Assembly (NCBI RefSeq): GCF_011044995.1
Contig: NZ_JAAKZW010000032.1
Coordinates: 1 to 47,652, forward strand
From: Streptomyces mesophilus
Lineage (GTDB): Bacteria; Actinomycetota; Actinomycetes; Streptomycetales; Streptomycetaceae
Direction of reading: 5' to 3'
DNA length: 47,652 nt
Made by a program: the position numbers and the translations under genes
Notes under the pieces: generated by a model
The model's input: the letters and a program-made list of their open reading frames with translations, nothing else
The model's database searches: none
Told to the model about the DNA's origin: nothing
In this document: piece after piece, positions 39,823 through 47,652 of the stretch
Layout of the letters: each line of letters begins with the position of its first letter
Position numbering within the stretch: the first letter of the stretch is position 1

Positions 39823-39896
39823 CGCTCGACGGATCCTGTCGGCAGCCCGTGATGCGGTCGGATCGCGACGGAGTGTGTCTTGTTCGCTGCGTACCG

Positions 39897-39926
39897 TTGC
39901 CTTATTGGTGTAGACCATTCTAGATT
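39897..39926 (+). promoter_or_regulatory. promoter of the gntR gene
   Basis: TTGCCT (39897-39902), an 18-base spacer and TAGATT (39921-39926) precede the gene by 38 bases. The spacer contains GTAGACCA and TCTAGA (39919-39924), resembling a partial GntR-type operator, so autoregulation is possible. Confidence 0.4.
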
Positions 39927-39964
39927 GTCAGGCCCTGCCCCGCCCTCGCGCACCGGAGGTTCCC

Positions 39965-40744
39965 TTGGCGTCTGTACCGCGCGCGCCCCTTGCTGCGCTT
40001 CCCGTCTACCAGCGCATCGCGTCCTGCCTGGCTGCTGAGATCTCCGCAGGACGCATACGGGACGGCTCTCGCCTGCCCGCGGAGCGCGACCTGGCCGAGC
40101 GGTTCGGCGTCGCACGGCAGACCGTTCGAGCCGCCCTCGAGCTACTGCGCAGCCAACGGCTCATCACGACCGGACGCCGGGGCACTTACGCATCCGCCCG
40201 ACCGAAGAACAGCACCCCTGCGCTGCGCGAAGCAGACGCATCACCGTTCCTGCCCGCCCGTGCCCATACGACGGTGCGCGGCGCACTCTTCACGGCGAGC
40301 ACCGCCCCATCCGTGGCTGCCGCATTGGGGGTCACGTCGGGCAGTCAAGTGCTCCACTACCGCCACACCACGGCAAGCATGGACGAAGAGCAGCCCAGAG
40401 ATGCCGTTACCTACTTCACGCCCACGGCGGTGATGGAAATCCCGGAACTGTCCCGCTATCTGCAGCGTGTGCCGGTGGAAAACCCCGATCTCAGCAATAT
40501 GCCCCTCTGGTGCAGGCGAGCAGGAATACAGAGCGTCTTACGGGAGTCCGTCACCCTCAGCCGATCACTCGCCGAGGCCCGGGACGCAACCCTGCATCTC
40601 AGCGTGCGCCGCTCGCTTCACGACCAGCACCACCGCCTCCTGGCCCTCACGGACTTCACCATCCCCCTGGCATGGAACGAGATCACCTTCGAGTACCTCG
40701 CGCCCGCGCACAGTGCCCACCACTACGCCGTGCGGCGAGGGTAG
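39965..40744 (+). CDS. GntR-family transcriptional regulator
   Basis: The 259-residue product has an N-terminal winged helix of the GntR type (VYQRIASCLAAEISAGRIRD, LPAERDLAERFGVARQTVRA, LELLRSQRLITTGRRGTY; about 15-80). The C-terminal part resembles a HutC/UTRA-like effector domain (VLHYRHTTASMDEEQPRDAV, then LALTDFTIPLAWNEITFEYL). UTRA domains usually bind sugar phosphates or other small metabolites. The start is TTG with GGAGG five bases upstream. No obvious target operon follows; it may act on itself or elsewhere. Confidence 0.82.
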   Translation: MASVPRAPLAALPVYQRIASCLAAEISAGRIRDGSRLPAERDLAERFGVARQTVRAALELLRSQRLITTGRRGTYASARPKNSTPALREADASPFLPARAHTTVRGALFTASTAPSVAAALGVTSGSQVLHYRHTTASMDEEQPRDAVTYFTPTAVMEIPELSRYLQRVPVENPDLSNMPLWCRRAGIQSVLRESVTLSRSLAEARDATLHLSVRRSLHDQHHRLLALTDFTIPLAWNEITFEYLAPAHSAHHYAVRRG

Positions 40745-40795
40745 AACGGGTCGGGCGCACGGGTGAAAGCCTCAACTGCCGGCGGTGAGCGGTCG

Positions 40796-41050
40796 TTACG
40801 AGTCCACGGTCAGCGCGTGGGCGACGGTGAGAGCGCCATACTTTTTGGCTTCGGCCACGCCGGCGTTCACGGTGGCCTGGTCGAGCATGGGCAACCCGGG
40901 GCGGCCCTCGACGCTGCCGTCGTCGATCATGAATTTGATGTAGTCGGAGCCGCGGGTAAGCAACTGCGGGACGAAGGCGGCCGCTTCCTCGGGCGTGGTG
41001 GAGAACCGCATCAGGGGCATCACCGGAGGCAGGGACGCTGACACCTGGCC
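40796..41050 (-). pseudogene. internal fragment of an amidohydrolase gene
   Basis: The minus-strand frame reads STTPEEAAAFVPQLLTRGSD, YIKFMIDDGSVEGRPGLPML and VAEAKKYGALTVAHALTVDS, then TAA. This is a central block of imidazolonepropionase-type amidohydrolases: TPEEAxxFVxxxxxxGSDYIK, then VAHA with the conserved metal-binding His. Both the N-terminal HxH region and the rest of the C-terminus are absent. Confidence 0.75.
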
Positions 41051-41159
41051 GGCTGCAGGAGAGGTCGGTGTAGCGGCGGGTCTCCGTGCGCCCCTGATCG
41101 GGTGGGCGCGTGCGTCTTCTGGTGTGGCTGAGCACGTCACTTGGCCTCTGGTGCTCTCG

Positions 41160-41930
41160 CTAGTCGGGGAGGCGGATTTTGGCCGTGCGTAGGGACCGGG
41201 GGTCACCCTCCAGGATCAGTTTTCCGCTATCGACCAAGGCGGCGATACGCCAGCGCAGAGGCATGTCGATGGCGTCATCGTCATTCCCCATGACATCGCC
41301 GACAAGGCGTAGGGCGGGGCGCCACACCGGTGTCGCCGCAGCGAGCAGTTGGGCGTCGAAGCGGTCGGCCGGGGCCGAAGTGAGGCCGGTGCTGGTGACC
41401 ACCCGGAAGGTGGCGTTTTCGGCCTGGAGTTGCCGCCAAAGTCGCCTGCTGCTTGCCCGCCGCTCGTCGGACAGCGGTTCCTCGCAGTTCAGCTGCTGGG
41501 TCATTTCGAGGGGACTGAGATAGCCGGCTGTCCGCACCGACGGACGATCGATCTCGATGAGCGAGCAGGGACGCAATCCCAGCCGGACTGTCACTGCAAG
41601 GAAGAAGGCCACGTCGTCTGACCCACGGCGGCTGAACCACACCACGATGCGGTCGGCATCGGTCTCCAGCCGGCGCCAGAAGTCTCGGAGCTCCGCCTCG
41701 ATATCGCCGGGACCGTCGTCATCACACGCCATTGGACCCCACCATCTCTTGCGCACCGCCGGATCTTCGGGAGCAATCGGCCCCCAGCTGAAATGGTCGG
41801 GAAAACACAGGATCCGAGCCCGGGGATCTTCACCGGCCCGGAGCGCGTTACGCAGCGACCCAGCCGCCGACGGATGAGGAACAAGATGCCGAACAGACTT
41901 GAGGTCAAGATCCCAGGAAGACACGGTCAC
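41160..41930 (-). CDS. DUF1835/DUF3658 domain protein
   Basis: The product (about 256 residues) shows the DUF1835 pattern, VRHLVPHPSAAGSLRNALRA then FPDHFSWGPIAPEDPAVRKR and VVWFSRRGSDDVAFFLAVTV, followed by the DUF3658 C-terminal helices (IDMPLRWRIAALVDSGKLIL, EGDPRSLRTAKIRLPD). No biochemical function is established for this pair. The start is uncertain: the frame is open to a TTG at 41990, while GTG codons at 41930 and 41924 sit at the domain start but are 20-30 bases from the nearest GGGGAGAGG. I took 41930. Confidence 0.75.
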   Translation of the reverse strand: MTVSSWDLDLKSVRHLVPHPSAAGSLRNALRAGEDPRARILCFPDHFSWGPIAPEDPAVRKRWWGPMACDDDGPGDIEAELRDFWRRLETDADRIVVWFSRRGSDDVAFFLAVTVRLGLRPCSLIEIDRPSVRTAGYLSPLEMTQQLNCEEPLSDERRASSRRLWRQLQAENATFRVVTSTGLTSAPADRFDAQLLAAATPVWRPALRLVGDVMGNDDDAIDMPLRWRIAALVDSGKLILEGDPRSLRTAKIRLPD

Positions 41931-42295
41931 GGCATGTGCACACGGACGGTCAGCGTCCTCTCCCCGGCCGGGCCACTTACGCCGCTTCAATCGGCTTGGT
42001 ACGTGACGTATGAGCGGATGGCTGCCAGTCGGGCACCGTCATGTTCGTGACACCGTCCAGCTGACCTTGCAGTCGGCCGTGTCAGCCGGAAGGGAGGCGG
42101 TCGGTCCGCTTGGCTGTTCGACGTGAGGTCAGGCCGCAGGGAGAACGATCTTGAACGAGCCGGTGCCCGTCTCCCGGAGCCGAGGTCTGCGCCCGATCCT
42201 GCTTGAAGCACGCCAGGCCACTCGTTCAGATGAAGTCCTCCACGCCCAGGGTGTGTTGAGCCCGCGTGTGGGCCTTCCTCGGCGTTTCTAGACCC
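41931..42295. other. intergenic region
   Basis: No gene seen between the DUF1835 gene and the divergent amino-acid oxidase gene; it must contain both promoters. Confidence 0.4.
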
Positions 42296-44350
42296 ATGGC
42301 AACATCACCACACGCTGCGGTGCCGGCAGGGCAGTTCAGCCGCCGAACCTTCACCCAGACACTCGCCACAGGCGCCGTGGCCGTCGCGTCCGCGACGGCC
42401 CTCAGCTCGGCCCCCGCCGCTGCCGCCCCGGCGCCCGCCGCCCGGCGCGAAGCCGACTGGGAACGCTGCAAGGAAGTCGCCCGGCAGATCCTCGTGCTCG
42501 ACGAGGACGGGACCGACCTGAAGCGGAGGTACCTCGAGGTCCTCATCGACAACGGCTTACCGCGCACGCGCACCCGGCCCAAGGATGTGCTCGTCATCGG
42601 CGCCGGGCCCGCCGGGCTCGTCGCGGCGCTGCTCCTCAAAGAGGCCGGCCACCGGGTGACGGTCCTCGAGGCCAACGGGAATCGTGTGGGGGGCCGCGTC
42701 AAGACGTTCCGTACGGAGGCGGGCAAGGAGTCCGCGTTCGCCGATCCGGCCCAGTACGCGGAGGCCGGGGCCATGCGGATCCCCTCGGCTCATCCGTTGG
42801 TCCTCGCCCTGATCGACCAACTGGACATCAAGCGCAGGCCGTTCTACTACGTGGACAACCGGCCTGGCACCGGAAACCCCCTGGCCGTCCCGCCCGCCGT
42901 CGTGCACCGCTCGCCGGACGGCGCGCTGTGGCGGCGCGGGCCGCGCGAGAGTGACTTCGCGATGCCGGAGCCGGCCAACCGCACATGGATCAAGGTCAAC
43001 GGGATCCGTGTCCGCAAGGCGGACTACGCGGCCGACCCGGCAGAGGTGAACAAGTCCTTCGGGGTGCCGCGGAAGTACTGGAACACCCCGGCCGCCAAGA
43101 TCCTCGCCGAGGTGCTCGACCCCGTCCGCGACGAGTTCAGCGTCGTGGGAGCCGACGGCAGCCGTACCGACAAACCGTATCCGGAGGTGGTCGACGGCTG
43201 GGCTCGAGTGGTGCAGAGGTTCGGGCACTGGTCGATGTACCAATTCCTGTCCGAGCACGCGGGCTTCGACGACCGCACGATCGATTTGATCGGGACCCTG
43301 GAGAACCTCACCTCCCGACTTCCGCTGTCCTTCCTGCACAGCTTCATCGGCTCCTCGCTGATCCGGCCCGGCATGACGTTCTGGGAGCTGGCGGGCGGGA
43401 CCGCGGCGCTGCCGGACGCGATGCTTGAGCGCCTCGGCAAGGGTGCCGTACGGATGGACCGCCGCGTGACCCAGATCGAGCACGGGCCCGGCGGTCGGGT
43501 CCGGGTGGAGACCGTCTCGGAGGGGCGGGGCCCCGAAGGAGTGGTGCGCGAAGAGTTCAGCGGCGACGCGACCGTCGTCACCGTGCCGTTCTCCGGGCTG
43601 CGCCAGGTGCAGTTCAGCCCCCCGTTGTCGTACGGGAAGAGGCGTGCCGTCATCGAGATGCACTATGACGCCGCCACCAAGGTGCTGCTCGAATTCAGCC
43701 GCCGCTGGTGGGAGTTCACCGAGGCGGACTGGAAACGCGAGCTCGAGGTGACGAAGCCCGGCCTGTACCGCGCGTACGCCAACAACACCGTTCCCGACGA
43801 CGGCAGCATGCTGGGTGCCCACCCCTCCGTGGCGGACAGCGGCATTCCGCAGGCGATGCGGGTGCGGCACGCGGCCCATGGCTGGGAGGTCAGGGACAGC
43901 GTGGAGGCCGTGCGGGTCACCGGTGGCGGCTCGATCTCCGACAGTTCGAACCGCTTCATGTTCCACCCGTCGCACCGTGTCGAGGGCAGTGAAGGGGGTG
44001 TGGTCCTCGCTTCCTACAGCTGGGCCGACGATGCCCTGCGCTGGGACGCGTATGACGACAACGAGCGCTATCCGATGGCCCTGCGCGGACTGCAGGAGGT
44101 GTACGGGCGGCGTATCGAGGTGTTCTTCACCGGTGCGGGGCGAACGCAGAGCTGGATGCGTGATCCGTACGCGTACGGGGAAGCCGCGGTCCTCACGCCG
44201 GGCCAGCACATCGAACTTCTGCCGGAAGTGCCGGGTCCGGAGGGGGCGTTGCACTTCGCGGGCTGCCATACGTCGGTCAAGCCGGCCTGGATCGAAGGAG
44301 CTCTCGAATCAGGGGTGCGTGCGGCCCTGGAGGTCCATGGCCTGCGGTGA
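42296..44350 (+). CDS. Tat-exported flavin L-amino-acid oxidase
   Basis: The 684-residue product starts with a Tat signal ([20 protein letters not shown], cleavage near AAAA at about 45). A helical segment like that of Streptomyces L-glutamate oxidase follows ([32 protein letters not shown]), then the FAD loop [20 protein letters not shown] with [14 protein letters not shown] (about 98-138). C-terminal [20 protein letters not shown] is the second FAD-binding motif of flavin amine oxidases. It would oxidise an L-amino acid outside the membrane to 2-oxo acid, ammonia and hydrogen peroxide; the preferred amino acid is not readable. The ATG at 42296 gives the Tat signal but lacks a strong ribosome binding site. 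Confidence 0.85.
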   Translation: MATSPHAAVPAGQFSRRTFTQTLATGAVAVASATALSSAPAAAAPAPAARREADWERCKEVARQILVLDEDGTDLKRRYLEVLIDNGLPRTRTRPKDVLVIGAGPAGLVAALLLKEAGHRVTVLEANGNRVGGRVKTFRTEAGKESAFADPAQYAEAGAMRIPSAHPLVLALIDQLDIKRRPFYYVDNRPGTGNPLAVPPAVVHRSPDGALWRRGPRESDFAMPEPANRTWIKVNGIRVRKADYAADPAEVNKSFGVPRKYWNTPAAKILAEVLDPVRDEFSVVGADGSRTDKPYPEVVDGWARVVQRFGHWSMYQFLSEHAGFDDRTIDLIGTLENLTSRLPLSFLHSFIGSSLIRPGMTFWELAGGTAALPDAMLERLGKGAVRMDRRVTQIEHGPGGRVRVETVSEGRGPEGVVREEFSGDATVVTVPFSGLRQVQFSPPLSYGKRRAVIEMHYDAATKVLLEFSRRWWEFTEADWKRELEVTKPGLYRAYANNTVPDDGSMLGAHPSVADSGIPQAMRVRHAAHGWEVRDSVEAVRVTGGGSISDSSNRFMFHPSHRVEGSEGGVVLASYSWADDALRWDAYDDNERYPMALRGLQEVYGRRIEVFFTGAGRTQSWMRDPYAYGEAAVLTPGQHIELLPEVPGPEGALHFAGCHTSVKPAWIEGALESGVRAALEVHGLR

Positions 44351-44355
44351 GGCAT

Positions 44356-44391
44356 CCGGGCCCGGCGGGAGGTGAGACCCGCCGGGCCCGG
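44356..44391 (+). terminator. terminator after the amino-acid oxidase gene
   Basis: Perfect 14-base arms CCGGGCCCGGCGGG and CCCGCCGGGCCCGG with an 8-base loop begin five bases after the stop. It separates the oxidase gene from the channel gene 43 bases further. Confidence 0.85.
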
Positions 44392-44434
44392 TCATCACAG
44401 GTCCAAGGACAGGCGCCGGCACGAAGTGGGTTCG

Positions 44435-46303
44435 ATGGGGAAGCTGAAGTACAGGTTCGACAATGTGATGGCCCGCGGTACGCCCGCGCTCATCGCCGTC
44501 CTCGCGGTCATCTGCTGCCTGCTGGCCGTCTTCAACGGGATGTTGCTCCTGTTGCTGGCGCCGGACGCCACCCGCCCCGCCGATGTGGGGTCTTCGGTGT
44601 GGTCGGGGTTCCTGCGGGTGATCAGCCCGGCGCTGCTGCTCAAGGACGAGGGGACAGCGCCTTTCCTTCTCGCCGCGGTGGCGATGACCTTCGGCGGCAT
44701 CATGCTCATGAGTACCCTCATCCCGGTCATCAGCGCCGGACTGCAAAACCAGCTGGCCCGGCTTCGCAAGGGCAGGTCGCATGTCGCCGAGACCGGACAC
44801 ACGGTCATCCTCGGCTGGTCACCGCAGGTCCAGGTGATCCTCTCGGAGCTCGTCGAGGCCAACCGCAGCGAGCGGCGCGCGTGCGTCGCGATCCTCGCCG
44901 AGTGCGACCGCACCGAGATGGAGACACAGATCCACGAAAGGGTGGGCTCCACCGCGACCACCCGGGTCGTCTGCCGCACGGGCAACCCTGCGGAGGCCGC
45001 CGACATCGCCATCGTCAACGCGGCGCAGGCGCGGGCGGTCATCATCCTGCCGCCCGACAGCGGGGCCCCCGATCTCAGTGTCATCAAGTCCCTGCTCGCG
45101 GTGTCCGGTCTGCGCGGCACCGGGCCGCTGCCGAACGTCGTCACCAGCATCGAGCAGACCCGCAACCTGGCCGCGGCCCGGCTCGCGGGAGGCGCGCACA
45201 GCCGTATCGTCAACGTCCAGGGCTTCATCGCCCGCCTCCTGGTGCAGACGAGCCTGCAGTCAGGACTGTCGGCGGTCTGCACCGAACTGCTCGACTTCGC
45301 GGGCTGTGAGATCTACATGCGCCGCCAGCCGGAGCTGGCCGGGCGGACCTACGCCGAGGCGCTGCTCGCGTACCGCACGTCCAGTGTCATCGGATGGATG
45401 AAGCAGGACGGCACGCTCCGGCTCAACCCGCCCCCGGACGCGGTCCTGGAGGACACGGACACCGTCGTGGTGATCAGTGAGGACGACTCCACCGTCAAGC
45501 TCGCCGACGCCGCGCCCGAGCTCGTCCCCGTGCCGGAGCCCGTGGTCCGCGATGCGGTCGAGGCGGCGCGGCGCGTACTCATTCTCGGCTGGAGCGCTCG
45601 CGTCCCCGACATCGTCCGCGAGTTGGAAGTCTGCCTCTCCGCCGACTCCAGCGTCGACGTCGTCGCCGACGCTCCCGCCGCGGGCCCCGTGCCGAGCGAC
45701 TCACCGCTCCAACTGACCTACCGCAGCGCCGACATCACCGACCGCACGACCCTGGAAGGCCTTCGCCTGGACGAATACGACCAGGTCATGGTGGTCTGCC
45801 CCGACGACCGAGACCCGGACGGAGCCGACGCCCGCACCCTCACCACCCTGCTCAACCTCCGTGACCTCGCCGACCTGCACGCCCATACGTACACCCTCGT
45901 GACGGAGATGGCGGACGACCGGGACCGGGCCCTCGCGCAGGCCACCAGGGCCGACGACTTCATTGTGAGCAGCAATCTGCTGAGCCTGCGGCTGGCCCAG
46001 ATGTCCGAGAACCCGCATCTGGACCGGGTCTTCGAGGAGCTCTTCTCGGCCGGCGGGTGCCGGATCAGTCTGCAGCCGGTGCACGAGTACGTACCGCCCG
46101 GACGGGCCGTCACCTTCTACACCGTGGTCGACGCGGCCCGCCGACGCGGGCACACGGCCATCGGCCACCGCATCCACCGCTTCGCTGCGCAAGCCCCCGC
46201 CTATGGAGTCGAGGTCAATCCCGACAAGGCCACGCGCATCACCTATGCGGACGAGGACCGGGTGATCGTCCTGTCGGGCAGATCGCCACAGCCGGCGGTG
46301 TGA
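44435..46303 (+). CDS. CASTOR/POLLUX-like putative ion channel protein
   Basis: The 622-residue product has two N-terminal membrane helices (about 17-42, ALIAVLAVICCLLAVFNGML, and 74-100, FLLAAVAMTFGGIMLMSTLI) around a possible pore loop (SSVWSGFLRVISPALLLKDE). Two RCK-like Rossmann units follow, starting HTVILGWSPQVQVILSEL (about 120) and RRVLILGWSARVPDIVRELE (about 385). This plan matches the CASTOR/POLLUX family, whose plant members are nuclear-envelope calcium-regulated cation channels; bacterial members are little studied. The selectivity filter is not the K-channel TVGYG. The ATG at 44435 has only a weak AAGTGGG upstream. Confidence 0.82.
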   Translation: MGKLKYRFDNVMARGTPALIAVLAVICCLLAVFNGMLLLLLAPDATRPADVGSSVWSGFLRVISPALLLKDEGTAPFLLAAVAMTFGGIMLMSTLIPVISAGLQNQLARLRKGRSHVAETGHTVILGWSPQVQVILSELVEANRSERRACVAILAECDRTEMETQIHERVGSTATTRVVCRTGNPAEAADIAIVNAAQARAVIILPPDSGAPDLSVIKSLLAVSGLRGTGPLPNVVTSIEQTRNLAAARLAGGAHSRIVNVQGFIARLLVQTSLQSGLSAVCTELLDFAGCEIYMRRQPELAGRTYAEALLAYRTSSVIGWMKQDGTLRLNPPPDAVLEDTDTVVVISEDDSTVKLADAAPELVPVPEPVVRDAVEAARRVLILGWSARVPDIVRELEVCLSADSSVDVVADAPAAGPVPSDSPLQLTYRSADITDRTTLEGLRLDEYDQVMVVCPDDRDPDGADARTLTTLLNLRDLADLHAHTYTLVTEMADDRDRALAQATRADDFIVSSNLLSLRLAQMSENPHLDRVFEELFSAGGCRISLQPVHEYVPPGRAVTFYTVVDAARRRGHTAIGHRIHRFAAQAPAYGVEVNPDKATRITYADEDRVIVLSGRSPQPAV

Positions 46304-46473
46304 GGGGTGTGACAGCGCGCTGCCGACCGGTTCCCTCAACGAGCGTCGGGCGAGGAAAAACGAGGGGAGCGGCGGGGGAGGCCGCGCCTCAAGGCGCTGC
46401 ACATCGACGTGGACACCACGCTTACGCCGCTTATGCCGGCCGAGCCGCTGCGGGCCCCACTGCGCTCGTTGCT

Positions 46474-46514
46474 CGGGGGTGTGCCGCTGTCCGGCGCACA
46501 GCGGCACACCCCCG
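46474..46514. terminator. strong hairpin, probable terminator
   Basis: Perfect 16-base arms, CGGGGGTGTGCCGCTG and CAGCGGCACACCCCCG, enclose a 9-base loop. It lies 171 bases after the channel gene, far for its terminator but still the only strong candidate. Confidence 0.65.
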
Positions 46515-46649
46515 GCGCATAGCCAGCCATGACACCCGGCGGGGCCCGCAGTGAGCCGCGTCTCGTGAAAGGACGACTTCGCGGCCGTCGGTGCCCGCGA
46601 AGTAGGGCGCATCCTGCGCTGTTACTCGCATTTTCCCGTTTTGCGGGTC

Positions 46650-46678
46650 TTGACAGTCTTTTGGCGTAAGCGTACGAC
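46650..46678 (+). promoter_or_regulatory. promoter of the DUF4389 gene
   Basis: TTGACA (46650-46655), a 17-base spacer and TACGAC (46673-46678) form a near-consensus promoter 145 bases before the gene, in a locally AT-rich stretch. Confidence 0.5.
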
Positions 46679-46822
46679 TTGCAGGGCAAGCCAACGCACC
46701 GGAGTCCGCTCGCGCGGACTCCGCGGCGATGCGAAGAAGTTCGCACTCGGGGCCGGTCTTTGGGGCAGGTCGAGCCCGACGACCCCTCACCCTTCGTGAA
46801 CGGCTGCCCTCAGGAGGGCACC

Positions 46823-47422
46823 ATGTCACTGACCCTTCCTTACCCTGCTCAACTCGATCTCCAGGGCACGCGGACGATCGCCCGCTGGCGGCCGCTCGTC
46901 CAGTGGTTCCTCGCCGTTCCGCATCTCCTGATCGCCTACGCGCTCACTGTGTTGCGTGCCGTGCTGACCTTCATCGCCTTCTTCGCCGTGCTGTTCACCC
47001 GGCGCATCCCGCGCCCGCTGTTCGACGCGATCGCCATGACGTTCCGCTACGAGTGGCGCGTGGCCAGCTACGTGCTGTTCCTGCGCGAGGACTACCCGCC
47101 CTTCGACTTCCGGTCCACCGCGGACGACGACGGCGCGGACCCGCACGCCCGCGTGACACTCGCCTATCCCGAGCGAATGTCACGGTGGCAGCCGTTGGTG
47201 AAGTGGCTCCTTGCCGTCCCGCACTATCTGGTGCTGTTCGCCCTGGGCATCGCGGCGATGGTGGTGGTGGTCGCGGGGTTCTTCGCCGTGCTGATCACCG
47301 GCGAATATCCGCAGGGACTCCGCGACTTCCTGGTGGGTGTCCACCGCTACAACCTGCGGGTGCAGGCGTACGTCGGCCTGCTCACGGACGCGTATCCGCC
47401 CTTCAGTCTGCAGACCGGCTGA
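46823..47422 (+). CDS. DUF4389 membrane protein, duplicated unit
   Basis: The 199-residue product contains two DUF4389 repeats. Each has a conserved W(R/Q)PLVxWxLAVPH before a hydrophobic stretch: PHLLIAYALTVLRAVLTFIA with FFAVLFTRRIPRPLF, and PHYLVLFALGIAAMVVVVAG with FFAVLITGEYPQGLR. Each ends with an amphipathic YxxRVxxYxxxLxxxYPPF motif. About four membrane segments are expected, with short loops. Function unknown. CAGGAGG lies about five bases before the ATG. Confidence 0.85.
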   Translation: MSLTLPYPAQLDLQGTRTIARWRPLVQWFLAVPHLLIAYALTVLRAVLTFIAFFAVLFTRRIPRPLFDAIAMTFRYEWRVASYVLFLREDYPPFDFRSTADDDGADPHARVTLAYPERMSRWQPLVKWLLAVPHYLVLFALGIAAMVVVVAGFFAVLITGEYPQGLRDFLVGVHRYNLRVQAYVGLLTDAYPPFSLQTG

Positions 47423-47652
47423 CCGGGCCCTGCCTGGTCAGCGACAAGACCCGCCCTCGGACGCTCTGTCGCTCAGGATCGGGAAGGCTTCGGCCGGCCC
47501 GCCGGGCGGGGGAGCGTACCCGGTGAGCCGAGGCGGCAGGCGCCGACTGCAAGAAGCGGTGATGGCGCTCGCCGTCCCCCCGCCCACGCTCCAGACATCA
47601 ACTCGGGCACCAGTCCAAGGGCATGGAGGGGGAGTTGGCGGTGGGGGAGAAG
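47423..47652. other. window end, no gene seen
   Basis: The last 230 bases contain no start with a convincing frame; a gene may begin beyond the edge. Confidence 0.4.

Larger units (their letters stand above)
46304..46822. other. intergenic region with hairpin and promoter
   Basis: No convincing gene. A plus-strand frame reading LKALHIDVDTTLTPLMPAEP up to TAG at 46520 is short and unrecognised. A strong hairpin and a promoter are listed separately. Confidence 0.45.

Noticed and set aside
46304..46520. Small protein ending at TAG 46520
   Set aside because: No start with a ribosome binding site, and its end is the arm of a strong hairpin.

Overview
The window is chromosomal DNA of a high-GC actinobacterium, almost certainly Streptomyces. 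The evidence is the strong GC bias at third codon positions, GTG/TTG starts with AGGAGG-like ribosome binding sites, Tat-type secretion signals, a perfect CebR-type operator (TGGGAGCGCTCCCA) before a cellulase operon, many TetR/LuxR/LysR/GntR regulators, and an RNA polymerase alpha protein of typical Streptomyces sequence. The mix is that of an accessory, saprophytic part of the chromosome rather than core housekeeping DNA. No rRNA, tRNA or CRISPR array was seen.

Layout. 0-3 kb: a lone PfaD-type enoyl reductase and two divergent HTH-only LuxR proteins. 3.4-4.5 kb: an intact rpoA outside the ribosomal protein operon, so probably a second alpha subunit gene, followed by the relic of an SDR gene. 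4.8-10.2 kb: a TetR regulator and its palindrome, an intracellular GH3 beta-glucosidase and a secreted GH30 glucanase with a ricin-type lectin domain, together a glucan-use unit. 10.3-12.6 kb: a DUF2283 protein and two overlapping genes that both encode AlkB-like Fe(II)/2-oxoglutarate dioxygenases. 12.7-20.3 kb: a secreted PQQ-type beta-propeller protein, a glucose/sorbosone-dehydrogenase-like propeller, an acyl-CoA synthetase, a TetR regulator, an MpaB/DUF2236 oxygenase and its divergent TetR regulator, with palindromes at the regulated ends. 20.3-26.1 kb: small redox and regulatory genes (DHFR-like, LysR, inositol-monophosphatase-like, NAD(P)-binding, P-loop kinase, LysR, DUF1330).

26.1-30.0 kb is a decayed mosaic: an IS5-type transposase fragment with an internal stop, a fragment resembling a phage capsid protein, two small divergent genes around a palindrome, a membrane-anchored coiled-coil protein, and about 1.9 kb with no convincing gene but several hairpins. 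30.0-37.1 kb is the most coherent system: a CebR-controlled operon for three secreted cellulases, GH48, GH12 and GH6, each ending in the same FN3-CBM3 tail. Processive enzymes for both chain ends (GH48, GH6) and an endoglucanase (GH12) make a complete attack on crystalline cellulose.

37.4-47.6 kb holds a VOC protein, a phospholipase-D/cardiolipin-synthase-type enzyme, a GntR regulator, an amidohydrolase fragment, a DUF1835/DUF3658 protein, a Tat-exported L-amino-acid oxidase, a CASTOR/POLLUX-like ion channel protein and a DUF4389 membrane protein. The least explained items are the dioxygenase pair, the extra rpoA and the quinoprotein/acyl-CoA ligase/MpaB cluster.
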